A stretch of 64,000 nt of DNA from CADCTB01 sp963768975. Lineage in GTDB: Bacteria > Actinomycetota > Acidimicrobiia > Acidimicrobiales > AC-14. Location of the stretch: assembly GCA_963768975.1 (NCBI GenBank), contig CAVYKB010000014.1:83907-147906 (forward strand), written 5' to 3'. Numbering within the stretch: position 1 is the stretch's first letter; each line of letters begins with the position of its first letter. The notes beneath the pieces were generated by a model. That model searched no databases. It worked only from the letters and a program-made list of their open reading frames with translations, and was not told the origin of the DNA. The position numbers and the translations under genes are program-made. Positions 9,367-18,565 of this stretch are shown one piece after another.

Positions 9367-11573
9367 TGCCGATGCAGCGCTGCGCCGAACCCGGGTGCAC
9401 CGGGCGGATCCTTTCCGACGGCTACTGCGACACGTGCGGGACCAGGGCCCCGGACCCGGTCGCCGCCCCGGCGGCCAAGGCGCCGGCCAAGGGATCGGCC
9501 AACCCGGCAGTCACGGCCACGCCGGCGGCGCTGGTGGGAGCGCCCCGGAACCTCGAGACGGGCTCGACCCGCTCCGGAGGCTCCCGACGGACGCTGAGTG
9601 GCCGCACCCGGAGCACGAGCCGGCGCTCCACCATCGGCGCCGGCCTGGTCGACGTGCCGCCGGCGCCGTCGATCGACCCGGCCACGATCGTCATGGCCAA
9701 CCCCGAGGTGTCCGAGGAGAAGCGGTTCTGCTCCAACTGCGGCTCCCCGGTCGGCCGGAGCAAGGGCCGCCAGCCCGGCCGGTTGAAGGGCTTCTGCCCC
9801 AAGTGCCGCAACGCCTTCGACTTCGTCCCCAAGCTCAACCCTGGCGACCTGGTCGGCCGCCAGTACGAGATCGCCGGCGCTCTGGCCCACGGCGGCCTCG
9901 GGTGGATCTACCTGGCCAGGGACAAGGCGGTGAACGACCGCTGGTCGGTGCTCAAGGGGCTGCTCGACTCCGGTGACGAGGCGGCCATGGCCGTCGCCGT
10001 GGCCGAGCGCCGCTACCTGGCCGAGATCGAGCATCCCAACATCGTGAAGATCTTCAACTTCGTGACCCACGCCGGCGCCGGCTACATCGTCATGGAGTAC
10101 GTCGGCGGGCCGTCGCTCAAGCAGATCCTCAAGCAGCGGCGGGAGGCCAACAGCGGAGTGGCCGACCCGCTGCCCGTCGACCGGGCCATCGCCTACGTGC
10201 TGGCGATCATGCCGGCGTTCGGCTACCTCCACCGGCGGGGCCTCGTCTACTGCGACTTCAAGCCGGACAACCTCATCCAGGTCGGCGACCAGGTGAAGCT
10301 CATCGACCTGGGCGGCGTGCGCCGGCTCGACGACCCCTCGGGCGACGTCTACGGGACCATCGGCTTCCAGGCGCCCGAGATCGCCGACGCCGGCCCTTCG
10401 ATCTCCTCCGACGTCTACACCATCGGCCGCACGCTGGCCGTGCTCACGCTCGACTTCAAGGGCTACCAGTCGACCTTCCGGCACTCCTTGCCCGAACCTG
10501 CCGAACACCCGGCCCTGGCCGCCAACCCGTCCTTCTACCGCCTGCTGCTGAAGGCGACGGCCCAGCATCCCGACGACCGCTTCCAATCGGTCCCCGAGCT
10601 GTCCGACCAGATGGTCGGCGTGTTGCGGGAGGTCGTCGCCGTGGCCACCGGCACACCGCAGCCGGGACCCAGCGCGGTGTTCGCCGGCGCCGCCGCCGAC
10701 GACGGGCTGCCCGTGCTCACCGTCGACCCCAACGACGACGCCGCCGGCTTCGTCGCCAACCTGTCGAGCGACGACCCCGAGGCCGTGCTCCGCAGCATCG
10801 CCGACGCCCTGGCGCTGCAGCAGGTGACCGACACGGTAGAGCTTCGCTTGCGGCGGGCCCGGGCCTCCATCGAGCTGGGCCGGCGGGACGAAGCGACGGC
10901 CGAGCTCGGCCGGATCGAGGCGGACGACCCGTGGGAGTGGCGGGTCGCCTGGCTCCGGGGCGTGATGGCACTCGCTGCCGACGACCATGCCGGCGCGGTG
11001 AAGGCCTTCGACCGGTGCCTGTTCGAGGTGCCGGGCGAGCTGGCACCCAAGCTGGCGGCCGCCATCGCCGCCGAGCGGGCGGGGAACACCGCCGGCGCCG
11101 CCGCCCTCTACGACGTGGTGTCCACGGTCGACCCCTCCTATGTGGGCGCGGCCACCGGCCTGGCCCGCTGCCGGCTGAAGGCCGGTGACGTGCCGGGCGC
11201 ACTCGCCGCATTTTCGCGGGTGCCGGCGACCCATCGGGCCCATGGCGAGGCTCAGCTGGCCGCGGTGCGGGCCCTCGTCGGGGCCGCGCGCTTCGCCGAG
11301 GCGGGGCAGGTGCTCGAGCAGGTCCGGGTCGCCGGCCGCCAGTCCGCCCAGCTCGACGTCGAGCTGTTCGAGGCCGCGCTGGCCGGCCTGACGTCGGGCT
11401 CGGTGAAGGCGCAGCCCTCGGTCGCCGTGCGGGGCCAGAAACTCGATGAGCCCGGCGTACGCCAGGGGCTGGAGCGGGCCTACCGCATGCTGGCGAAGCT
11501 CAGCCCCGACGACCCAAACCGCTGGCGGCTGGTGGACCGTGCCAACGAGGTGCGACGGGTCTCGGTCGTATGA
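9366..11573 (+). CDS. pknG: PknG-like serine/threonine protein kinase with zinc ribbon and TPR region
   Basis: A 735-residue soluble kinase close in length to mycobacterial PknG (750 residues). Order of parts: an N-terminal Cys motif (CxxxxC then CDTCG, residues about 6-24); a rubredoxin-like metal site (CSNCG then CPKCRN, about 122-152); a kinase domain from about residue 161 (GRQYEIAG) with the ATP-binding lysine at about K196 in WSVLKGL, the catalytic YCDFKPDN with Asp at about 297, and DLGG in place of DFG at about 314, as in PknG where this motif is DLG-type; and a C-terminal TPR-like helical half (about 440-735). PknG senses nutrients and phosphorylates FHA proteins that control the TCA cycle and glutamate metabolism. 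The ATG at 9366 overlaps the upstream stop, so I prefer it to the in-frame start at 9285. Confidence 0.93.
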   Translation: MPMQRCAEPGCTGRILSDGYCDTCGTRAPDPVAAPAAKAPAKGSANPAVTATPAALVGAPRNLETGSTRSGGSRRTLSGRTRSTSRRSTIGAGLVDVPPAPSIDPATIVMANPEVSEEKRFCSNCGSPVGRSKGRQPGRLKGFCPKCRNAFDFVPKLNPGDLVGRQYEIAGALAHGGLGWIYLARDKAVNDRWSVLKGLLDSGDEAAMAVAVAERRYLAEIEHPNIVKIFNFVTHAGAGYIVMEYVGGPSLKQILKQRREANSGVADPLPVDRAIAYVLAIMPAFGYLHRRGLVYCDFKPDNLIQVGDQVKLIDLGGVRRLDDPSGDVYGTIGFQAPEIADAGPSISSDVYTIGRTLAVLTLDFKGYQSTFRHSLPEPAEHPALAANPSFYRLLLKATAQHPDDRFQSVPELSDQMVGVLREVVAVATGTPQPGPSAVFAGAAADDGLPVLTVDPNDDAAGFVANLSSDDPEAVLRSIADALALQQVTDTVELRLRRARASIELGRRDEATAELGRIEADDPWEWRVAWLRGVMALAADDHAGAVKAFDRCLFEVPGELAPKLAAAIAAERAGNTAGAAALYDVVSTVDPSYVGAATGLARCRLKAGDVPGALAAFSRVPATHRAHGEAQLAAVRALVGAARFAEAGQVLEQVRVAGRQSAQLDVELFEAALAGLTSGSVKAQPSVAVRGQKLDEPGVRQGLERAYRMLAKLSPDDPNRWRLVDRANEVRRVSVV

Positions 11574-11745
11574 TCGCCTCGCAACCAGAAGTTGCTCGGC
11601 GGGGCAATCGCGCTCCGGCCGCCCGGCGGAGCCGGTCGACCTCCGCCGTCGCTTTCTGCCGGCGGCCGGAGAAGCCGGCTGCGCCGGCGTGGGCGTCCGC
11701 CGGGTTCACGGCCGGCCCGCAGACGGATGCTGGGACGTTCTGACG

Positions 11746-12765
11746 GTGACCAAAGCCCCCACCGCCTGCCCGACGTGCGGCGAGCCGTTCGCCCCCGGCG
11801 ACTCGTTCTGCGAGGCGTGCGGCGCCGCTCTCCCCGCCCGCGAGGCTGTCGTACCGGAGCCGGCGCCGGCCGAGCCGGTCGCCGAAGCGGCTGCGGCGCC
11901 CGCGCCCGCCGCCGTCACCTGCCCGTCGTGCGGGACCGCCGGCGAACCGGTCGACGGGTACTGTGCGACCTGCGGCATGAAGCTGCCGGCGCCGAGGGAC
12001 CACCAGGAGGTCGCGCTGGTGGGGGTCGCCGGCGTGACCGACAAGGGCGTGCGCCATTCCCGCAACGAGGACGCTATGGCCATGTTCGCCGGCGAGGGGT
12101 TCGTTGCGGCCGTCGTGTGCGACGGGGTGTCTACGAGCGTGAACCCCGACGTCGCCTCCCAGGCCGCCGCCGACGCCGCACTTGCCGTCCTCGTCGAGAA
12201 GCGGGATCTCGATGGCGCCTACGACGCGGCCCGGGGTGCGGTGCTGGCCACGGAGTACGAGCCCAGCGCCACCCTGAGCCCGCCGTCGTGCACCTTCCTG
12301 GCCGCCGTCGTCACCGACCAGCAGGTGCAATTCGCGTCCCTCGGCGACTGCCGGGCCTACTGGTACGCCGGCGGCACCGCCACCCAGCTCACCGTCGATG
12401 ACTCCTGGGCCGAGATCCAGATCGCCGGCGGCATGCCCCGGGCCGAGGCCTACGCCAACCGGTTCGCCCACGTCATCACCCGGTGGCTATCCACTGACGC
12501 CGACCCGGAGTGGCGGCCCGCCATCACCACCTTCGAGGTCCCTGGTCCCGGCCGTTTGCTCCTCGTGTCCGACGGCCTGTGGAACTACACCCTGGAGCCC
12601 GCCGACCTCGTCGCGGCGATGGGGGAGCAGCCGGTCGAGCAGGTGGACCTCGCCCGCCGGCTGGTCACCTTCGCCAACGACGCCGGTGGATCCGACAACA
12701 TCACCGTCGTGGTGGCGGATCTCCCGCTGAATGACCTCCACCTGAAAGGCGGCACTCCCACATGA
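11746..12765 (+). CDS. PP2C-type serine/threonine phosphatase with two zinc ribbons
   Basis: A 339-residue protein. Two CxxC...CxxC zinc ribbons occupy the N-terminus (CPTCG...CEACG, residues 8-26; CPSCG...CATCG, about 65-83), followed by a PPM/PP2C phosphatase domain from about residue 95. The metal-binding aspartates are visible in RNEDAM (about D109), VCDGV (about D126), LVSDGLW and GGSDNITVVV. The presumed job is to reverse phosphorylation by the adjacent PknG-like kinase. The GTG at 11746 starts just before the first ribbon; 172 bp separate it from the kinase gene and hold no other gene. The stop overlaps the next ATG (ATGA). Confidence 0.93.
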   Translation: MTKAPTACPTCGEPFAPGDSFCEACGAALPAREAVVPEPAPAEPVAEAAAAPAPAAVTCPSCGTAGEPVDGYCATCGMKLPAPRDHQEVALVGVAGVTDKGVRHSRNEDAMAMFAGEGFVAAVVCDGVSTSVNPDVASQAAADAALAVLVEKRDLDGAYDAARGAVLATEYEPSATLSPPSCTFLAAVVTDQQVQFASLGDCRAYWYAGGTATQLTVDDSWAEIQIAGGMPRAEAYANRFAHVITRWLSTDADPEWRPAITTFEVPGPGRLLLVSDGLWNYTLEPADLVAAMGEQPVEQVDLARRLVTFANDAGGSDNITVVVADLPLNDLHLKGGTPT

Positions 12766-14087
12766 ACTTCTCGGCCTCCACCTACCAGAACGAGTTCCTC
12801 CCCGCCGACGCCACCGAGGTGCACGCGGTCGTCACGGTAACCTCGGCGGGCGGTGAGGGGACCGCGGCGCCGGCCGCTTCCCCAGACAAGGCCGTGGTGC
12901 TCATCGTTGACACCAGCGGGTCCATGGGCCAGCCCAACACCAAGATCCGGGCCGCCCGCCACGCCCTGGCCGCATCGCTGGAGGAGCTACCCGACGGCAC
13001 CTGGTTCGCAGTGATCTCCGGTAGCCACGAGGCGATGTGTGTGTACCCGCCCACTTTCGCCACCGGCGAGCCGCCGGCGCTGGCCAAGGCCGACGCCGGC
13101 ACCCGGGCCGAGGCGGTGGAGATCGCCAAGCAGCTCCAGCCCGAGGGCGGCACCGCCATCTCGACCTGGCTCGACATGGGGCGCGACGTCTTCTCCGGCC
13201 ACCCCGAGGCCATCAAGCTGGCCTACCTGCTCACCGACGGCCGCAACGAGAGCGAGCCGCACGAGAACCTGGAAGCCGCCCTGCGTCGCTGCGAGAGCGT
13301 GTTCCAGTGCGACGCCCGGGGCGTGGGGTCGGACTGGGAGGTGGCCGAGCTGCGCCTCATCACTTCGGCCCTGCTCGGGGAGGTCGACATCATCGCCGAG
13401 CCCGAGCTGATGGACGACGACTTCAGGGCGTTCCTCCAACGGGCGCTGGGCAAGTCGGTGGCCGACGTGCGGCTGCGCATCTGGGCACCTCAGGGCTCGA
13501 CCATCAAGTTCCTCCGCCAGGTGGCGCCGGCCATCGACGATCTGACGGCCAAGGCCGTCCCGGTCAACCCGCTCACCGACGATTTCCCCACCGGAGCGTG
13601 GGGCGGGGTGGAGAGCCGCGATTACCACCTGGCCGTCAACGTCCCACCGGGCAAGGTGGGCGACGAGAAGCTGGCCGCCCGGGTCAGCCTGGTGGTCGAC
13701 GGCCAGCCCGTGTCCCAAGCGCTGGTGAAGGCCATCTGGACCGACGACCACGCCCTCACCGCCCGCATCAGCCCCCAGGTCGCCCACTACACCGGCCAGG
13801 CCGAGCTGGCGTCGGCCATCCACGAGGGCCTGGAGGCCCGCAAGGCCGGCGACGACGACACCGCCACCGTCAAGCTGGGTCGGGCCGTCCAGCTGGCGCA
13901 CGAGTCGGGCAACGAGGGGACGGTCAAGCTGCTGCAGAAGGTCGTGGAGGTCGACGACGCCGCAACCGGCACCGTCCGCCTGAAGCGGGGAGTGGCCGCC
14001 GTCGACGAGATGGCGCTGGACACCCGCTCCACCCGTACGGTACGGGTAACGGCCAAGCCCGCCGACCCTGCCATCCCCGGAGCCTGA
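12762..14087 (+). CDS. VWA-domain protein of the PknG island
   Basis: A 441-residue protein with a von Willebrand factor A domain. The metal-ion-dependent adhesion site is intact: VDTSGSMGQ with Asp at about residue 50 and the two serines at 52 and 54, then GGTAISTWLDMG and LLTDGRNES as the further MIDAS loops. The C-terminal part (about 250-400) has beta-rich then helical segments (TGQAELASAIHEGLEARKAG). There is no signal peptide, so it is cytoplasmic. VWA proteins next to PP2C and FHA genes usually act as regulated protein-protein interaction modules. Start and stop are tightly packed against its neighbours (4-base overlap upstream, 1 base gap downstream). Confidence 0.9.
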   Translation: MNFSASTYQNEFLPADATEVHAVVTVTSAGGEGTAAPAASPDKAVVLIVDTSGSMGQPNTKIRAARHALAASLEELPDGTWFAVISGSHEAMCVYPPTFATGEPPALAKADAGTRAEAVEIAKQLQPEGGTAISTWLDMGRDVFSGHPEAIKLAYLLTDGRNESEPHENLEAALRRCESVFQCDARGVGSDWEVAELRLITSALLGEVDIIAEPELMDDDFRAFLQRALGKSVADVRLRIWAPQGSTIKFLRQVAPAIDDLTAKAVPVNPLTDDFPTGAWGGVESRDYHLAVNVPPGKVGDEKLAARVSLVVDGQPVSQALVKAIWTDDHALTARISPQVAHYTGQAELASAIHEGLEARKAGDDDTATVKLGRAVQLAHESGNEGTVKLLQKVVEVDDAATGTVRLKRGVAAVDEMALDTRSTRTVRVTAKPADPAIPGA

Positions 14088-14088
14088 C

Positions 14089-14796
14089 ATGCCTGTCACC
14101 TGCCCGAACGGCCACCCGTCGGAGAGCACCGACTACTGCGACACCTGCGGAGCGCCCATCACCACCCTCCCGCCGCTGCTGCCCAGCCCCGGCGATCCGG
14201 CCGCCACCGCCGCCGGCACCACCGTGATGCCCAGCACGCCGGTTCCGCCCGGCGCGACGTGCCCGAACTGCGGGGGGCCCCGAGGGCCCGACGAGGTGTT
14301 CTGCGAAGTCTGCGGCCTGAACTTCTCCACCGGGCAGCTGCCGTCGCCGGCGGCCGAGCTGGCCGCCCTCGACCCGGAGGCGGTGACGGCGGAGTGGGTG
14401 GCGGTCGTGTCCGCCGACCACCGGTACTTCGAGTCCAACCAGGCCGAGAGCCCCGATCACACCGTGACGTTCCCCACCGACGCCGAGGTGCGCGAGGTCC
14501 CGCTCACCTCGAACGAGATCCTGATCGGGCGGCGCAGCGACTCCAAGGGCATCTTCCCGGCCATCGATCTCAGCCAGCCACCGTCGGATCCGGGGGTGTC
14601 GCGCCGTCACGCGATCCTGCGCCTCAACCTCGACGGCTGGGTGGTCGTCGACCAGGGTTCGACCAACGGCACCCTGGTGCGGGGCGCGCTCACTCCCATC
14701 AAGCCCGGGGACGCCGTGCGCCTGCACGATGGTGACCACCTCAACGTCGGCGTGTTCACGCGCATCACCCTCCAGCGGGTGGGCGCCTCTCCATGA
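14089..14796 (+). CDS. Zinc-ribbon FHA-domain protein (GarA-like role)
   Basis: A 235-residue protein with two zinc ribbons (one beginning CPNGHPSESTDYCDTCG near residue 5, one CPNCGGP...CEVCG at about 62-80) and a C-terminal FHA domain (about 140-232). The phosphothreonine-binding FHA signature is clear: ILIGRRSD, GVSRRHAIL and QGSTNGTLV. In mycobacteria the PknG substrate GarA is an FHA protein that regulates 2-oxoglutarate dehydrogenase and glutamate dehydrogenase. This protein sits in the equivalent position but replaces GarA's short Thr-rich N-tail with zinc ribbons, so a GarA-like role is inferred rather than shown. The stop overlaps the next start by four bases. Confidence 0.92.
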   Translation: MPVTCPNGHPSESTDYCDTCGAPITTLPPLLPSPGDPAATAAGTTVMPSTPVPPGATCPNCGGPRGPDEVFCEVCGLNFSTGQLPSPAAELAALDPEAVTAEWVAVVSADHRYFESNQAESPDHTVTFPTDAEVREVPLTSNEILIGRRSDSKGIFPAIDLSQPPSDPGVSRRHAILRLNLDGWVVVDQGSTNGTLVRGALTPIKPGDAVRLHDGDHLNVGVFTRITLQRVGASP

Positions 14797-16091
14797 ACCG
14801 GCTCCGCGCCGCCGCATCGACGACCCCGGGCCGCTACCGGCTTTGGTCGGTCGTGACCGCGGTGCTGCTGGCGGCGACCGCCGTCGCTGGCTGGGCGGCT
14901 GCCACCGCGCTGCGCTCGGGCACGGACCGCATCCGCAACAACGCCGGGCCCGTGCTGGTGGCGACCCAGCAGATGGTCTCCAGCCTGGCCGAGGCCGACG
15001 CCGCCGCCACCGCCGCGTTCCTGTCCCGCCCCGAGGATCGCGAGTCCCGCACGCTGTACGAGCAGGCGCTGGCCCGGGCCAGCGCCCAGATCGAGGACGT
15101 CTCCGCGCTGATCGGGGCCGACCCGGTCACCCACGAGAGCCTGAAGGACCTCTCGGTGGCGGTGATCCGCTACGCCGGCCTGGTGGAGGCGGCCCGGGCC
15201 ACCAACCGGGCCGGTATCGCCGAGGCGCCCGGTTACCTGGTGGACGCCCTCAACCTGCTGGGGGCCACCGTCGCCGACGATGCCACCCGGCTCACCGATG
15301 CCACCCAGCGGCGCTTCGAGCGGGACGAGGACCGTCGCGACACCGGCGTCCTGCCCGCCGTCGCCGTCGCCGTCCTGGCCCTGGGCGTGCTCGTCGCCGC
15401 CCAGCTGTGGACGTTCCGGCAGAGCCGTCGCGTCGTGAACCTCCCTATGGCCGTCGCCACCCTTCTGCTGGTCGGCGCGATCGGCTGGCTGGTTGCAGCC
15501 ACGTTCCAGTCGCGAGCCGACATCGAGACCGCGCGCGCCGACGGCTATGACTCAATCACGCTGACCTCCCGCATCCAGACCGCGGCCTACCGGGCCAAGG
15601 CCGACGAGACCGTCGCCCTCATCAACGGAGATGGGGCACGGCGGACCAGCGCGACGGCGACCGCCCGGTCGCTGCTGGCCGGCCCGGCCACCCCCGCGGC
15701 GGTCGACGCCGTGCGCCAGGGCCGGGCGCCAGGGGTCCAGGGCCTGCTCACCGACGCCGCCGGCGTAGCTGACTCCGATCGCGAGCGGGCGGCGGTGGCC
15801 GAGATGCTGGTTCGCTGGCAGCGCTACCAGGACACTGCCGCCCAGCTCCGGGCCATCACCAACGTCGACCAGCAGCGGGCCGTGTTCGTCGGCCCGACGA
15901 GCGCCACGTTCAACGGTTTCAACTTCTCGGTAGAGTCGGTGCTCGGCGACAACCGTGACCAGTTCCTCGACGGGCTGGCGTCGGCCGCCGACCGCCTCGG
16001 CAATCTCACCCTCGTCGCCTTGTTCCTGCCCCTGCTCGCAGCGCTCGGTGCCCTCGTCGGCTTCCAGCTGCGGCTGAACGAGTACCCGTGA
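14793..16091 (+). CDS. GlnX-like four-helix membrane sensor
   Basis: A 432-residue membrane protein with four helices at about residues 18-38, 186-206, 217-238 and 406-427. They bracket two extracytoplasmic segments of roughly 145 and 165 residues. This topology and the position between a PknG-like kinase gene and a binding-protein gene match GlnX of mycobacteria, which relays ligand binding by the lipoprotein GlnH to PknG. Sequence identity to GlnX cannot be judged here. The extracytoplasmic segments are helical and resemble four-helix-bundle sensor domains, for example of chemoreceptors. It overlaps the neighbouring genes by four bases on both sides. Confidence 0.8.
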   Translation: MNRLRAAASTTPGRYRLWSVVTAVLLAATAVAGWAAATALRSGTDRIRNNAGPVLVATQQMVSSLAEADAAATAAFLSRPEDRESRTLYEQALARASAQIEDVSALIGADPVTHESLKDLSVAVIRYAGLVEAARATNRAGIAEAPGYLVDALNLLGATVADDATRLTDATQRRFERDEDRRDTGVLPAVAVAVLALGVLVAAQLWTFRQSRRVVNLPMAVATLLLVGAIGWLVAATFQSRADIETARADGYDSITLTSRIQTAAYRAKADETVALINGDGARRTSATATARSLLAGPATPAAVDAVRQGRAPGVQGLLTDAAGVADSDRERAAVAEMLVRWQRYQDTAAQLRAITNVDQQRAVFVGPTSATFNGFNFSVESVLGDNRDQFLDGLASAADRLGNLTLVALFLPLLAALGALVGFQLRLNEYP

Positions 16092-17182
16092 TGCTCACGC
16101 GTCGCCGGCTCCTCGCCCTGTCCGCGGCCGCCATCGCTGCCGGCGCCTGCAGCCGCAGCAGCACTCCCGAGTTCAGCGGCCGGCTGCGCGTCCTGAACTG
16201 GTCGGACTACATCGACTCCGGGACGGTCGACCGCTTCCAGCAGGCCACGCGCATCCCCGTCGACTACGTCGAGGAGTACAACGGCAACGAGGAGGCGTTC
16301 GAGACCGTCTTCGAGCCCACCCTGGGCCGGGGCCGGGCCACCGGCTACGACGTCGTCGTTCCCACGTACTGGGCCGTGGCCCGCATGCTCGAGCGCGACT
16401 GGGTCCAGCAGATCCCGCTGGAACGGGTGCCGAACCACGTCAACATCGAGCCGGCGTACCTCGGGATGCCGTGGGACCGCGGCGCCCGGTTCCACATGCC
16501 TTGGCAGGTAGGGATCACGGGGATCGCGTACAACCCGGCGCTGACGGGGCGCCCCATCACCCGGGTGAGCCAGCTGTTCGAGCCGTCGCTTCGGGGACGG
16601 GTCGGCATGGTCAGCGAGATGCGGGAGACCGTCGGCCTGGTCATGCTGACCCAGGGCGCCGATCCGTCCCGCGCCACCCGGGCCACCGCCGAGCGGGCCC
16701 TCGAACGGCTGCAGGCGGCCAAGAACGACGGGCAAATCCTGGAGTTCACCGCCAGCGAGTTCGTCGACAACCTGAAGTCGGGCCGCTTCGCCGCCTGCCT
16801 GGCCTGGTCGGGCGACATCATCCAGCTCCAGCAGGAACGCGCCGACATCCGGTTCGTGATCCCAGAGGAGGGCGGGATCCGGTGGTTCGACAGCATGGTG
16901 ATCCCCGCCCGCTCCGCCGGCGCCGCCGCGGCCGCCGACTGGATGAACTTCGCCTACGACCCCGCCAACGCGGCCCGCATCACCGCTGCCGTCCAGTACA
17001 TCAGCCCGGTGCTCGGGGTGCGCGAGGAGCTCGTGCGCGCCGGCGGTGCGTCGGCCCAGCTGGCCCAGAACCCCATCCTGTTCCCTGACGAGGAGACCCG
17101 CCGGCGCCTCTACTTCTGGGCCGGGCTCGACAGCGCCACGGAGGACGACCTCCAGGAGCGCTTCTCGGCGATCACCGGCTGA
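16088..17182 (+). CDS. PotD/PotF-like extracellular solute-binding lipoprotein
   Basis: A 364-residue secreted lipoprotein. The N-terminus has twin arginines-like basic residues, a hydrophobic stretch and a lipobox ending at about C21 (IAAGAC). The mature part opens with LRVLNWSDYIDSGTVDRF, the hallmark of spermidine/putrescine-binding proteins, and continues with YDVVVPTYWAVARML, FHMPWQVGITGIAYN and a closing RRLYFWAGLD, all typical of the PotD group. No permease or ATPase gene is nearby; instead it is coupled to the GlnX-like sensor. I infer that it feeds a polyamine-type or related ligand signal to the kinase rather than driving uptake. The start is GTG 16088 or ATG 16091; GTG overlaps the upstream stop. 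Confidence 0.88.
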   Translation: MMLTRRRLLALSAAAIAAGACSRSSTPEFSGRLRVLNWSDYIDSGTVDRFQQATRIPVDYVEEYNGNEEAFETVFEPTLGRGRATGYDVVVPTYWAVARMLERDWVQQIPLERVPNHVNIEPAYLGMPWDRGARFHMPWQVGITGIAYNPALTGRPITRVSQLFEPSLRGRVGMVSEMRETVGLVMLTQGADPSRATRATAERALERLQAAKNDGQILEFTASEFVDNLKSGRFAACLAWSGDIIQLQQERADIRFVIPEEGGIRWFDSMVIPARSAGAAAAADWMNFAYDPANAARITAAVQYISPVLGVREELVRAGGASAQLAQNPILFPDEETRRRLYFWAGLDSATEDDLQERFSAITG

Positions 17183-17186
17183 CGCC

Positions 17187-18536
17187 GTGGACCCCCTGCA
17201 CAGCTACCACCCGGGCCTGGACCAGTTCGCCGACGAGGTGATGGCCTTCGCCCGCCGGCGCATGGCCGCCGACGCCCACGGGCTGGCGCTCGGGACGCCC
17301 CGCACGCCGGCGGAGCTGGACGCCGCCGCCGGCGCCACCATCACCGACGACGGGATCGGCGCCAGCGAGGCCCTGCGCCTGTTCCGGGAGATCCTCGAGC
17401 CCGCGTGCCTGTCGTCGGACCACCACCGGTACCTGGCCTTCGTGCCGGCGGCGCCGAGCGAAGTGTCGATCCTGGCCGACCTGGTGGTGAGCGCCTGCTC
17501 GATCTACGCCGGCTCCTGGCTCGAAGGCGCCGGCGCGGTCTGGGCCGAGAACCAGGCCCTGCAGTGGCTGATCGACCTGGCTGGCATGCCGGCCGGCGCC
17601 GGGGGAGTCTTCGTTTCGGGGGGGACCATCGGGAACCTGTCGGCGCTGGTCACCGCCCGGGCGGCTGCCGCCGGCCGGCGTGGCGGCCGCCCGCCGCGGT
17701 GGTCGCTGGTCGTGGGGGAGTCGGCCCACAGCTCGATCGAGGCCGCCGCCGCGGTGATGGACGTCGACCTGGTGACCGTGCCCGGTGAACGCCTGACCGG
17801 TGCCGATCTTGAACCGGCGCTGGCCGGCGTGGGCGACCGGGCCTTCGCCGTCGTCGCCACCGCCGGCTCCACCAACCTCGGCCTCGTCGACGACCTCGCT
17901 TCGGTGGCGGAGGTGTGCCGGCGCCAGGGCATGTGGCTCCACGTCGACGGTGCGTATGGCGGCGCCGCCCTGGCCGCGCCGTCGGCCCGCGACCGCTTCG
18001 CCGGCATCGAGCACGCCGACTCCTTCATCGTCGACCCCCACAAGTGGCTCTTCGCCCCGTTCGACGCCTGCGCACTGCTCTACCGGGATCCGGCGGTGGC
18101 GAAGGCGACCCACGCCCAGCACGCCGACTACCTGGAAGTGCTCCACGGGGCGGAGTGGAACCCGTCTGACTACGCCGTCCACCTCAGCCGGCGGGCGCGC
18201 GGCCTGCCGCTGTGGTTCTCCCTCGCTGCCCACGGTCGGCAGGCGTACGCCGATGCCGTGGAGACCTGCCTCCGGACGGCGAGGGAGGTCGCCGACCTGA
18301 TCCGGGCCGCGCCCCACGTCGAGCTCGTTCTCGAGCCGGAGCTGTCGGTCGTCGTGCTGCGCCGGCCGGGCTGGTCGGCCGAGGACTACCGCTCCTGGTC
18401 GGTCGACCTGCTCCGGAGCGGTGACGCCTTCGTGGTCGCCTCGGCCCATCGGGGCGAACCAGTCCTGCGCCTCTGCATCGTCAACACCCGCTCCTCAGCC
18501 GCCGACGCCGCCGCCATCCTCGACTCCATGCGCTGA
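17187..18536 (+). CDS. PLP-dependent group II amino acid decarboxylase family protein
   Basis: A 449-residue fold-type I PLP enzyme of the aromatic-amino-acid/glutamate/diaminobutyrate decarboxylase family. The PLP lysine lies in VDPHKWLF (about K286); the Asp and His that bind the cofactor are in HVDGAYGGAA and GESAHSSI. FVSGGTIGNLSAL is the phosphate-binding segment. The substrate cannot be read from sequence; aromatic amino acids, 2,4-diaminobutyrate or glutamate are all possible. It begins four bases after the PotD-like gene, so it probably shares the operon, which raises the possibility that the amine it makes is related to the sensed ligand. GTG at 17187 is the best start. Confidence 0.88.
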   Translation: MDPLHSYHPGLDQFADEVMAFARRRMAADAHGLALGTPRTPAELDAAAGATITDDGIGASEALRLFREILEPACLSSDHHRYLAFVPAAPSEVSILADLVVSACSIYAGSWLEGAGAVWAENQALQWLIDLAGMPAGAGGVFVSGGTIGNLSALVTARAAAAGRRGGRPPRWSLVVGESAHSSIEAAAAVMDVDLVTVPGERLTGADLEPALAGVGDRAFAVVATAGSTNLGLVDDLASVAEVCRRQGMWLHVDGAYGGAALAAPSARDRFAGIEHADSFIVDPHKWLFAPFDACALLYRDPAVAKATHAQHADYLEVLHGAEWNPSDYAVHLSRRARGLPLWFSLAAHGRQAYADAVETCLRTAREVADLIRAAPHVELVLEPELSVVVLRRPGWSAEDYRSWSVDLLRSGDAFVVASAHRGEPVLRLCIVNTRSSAADAAAILDSMR

Positions 18537-18565
18537 GCCCGGCAGCAGCGGTCCGTCACCGAGAA

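Noticed and set aside
9279..11243. A 654-codon open frame opposite the kinase gene
   Set aside because: Antisense shadow of an unmistakable PknG-like kinase; no motif in its translation.
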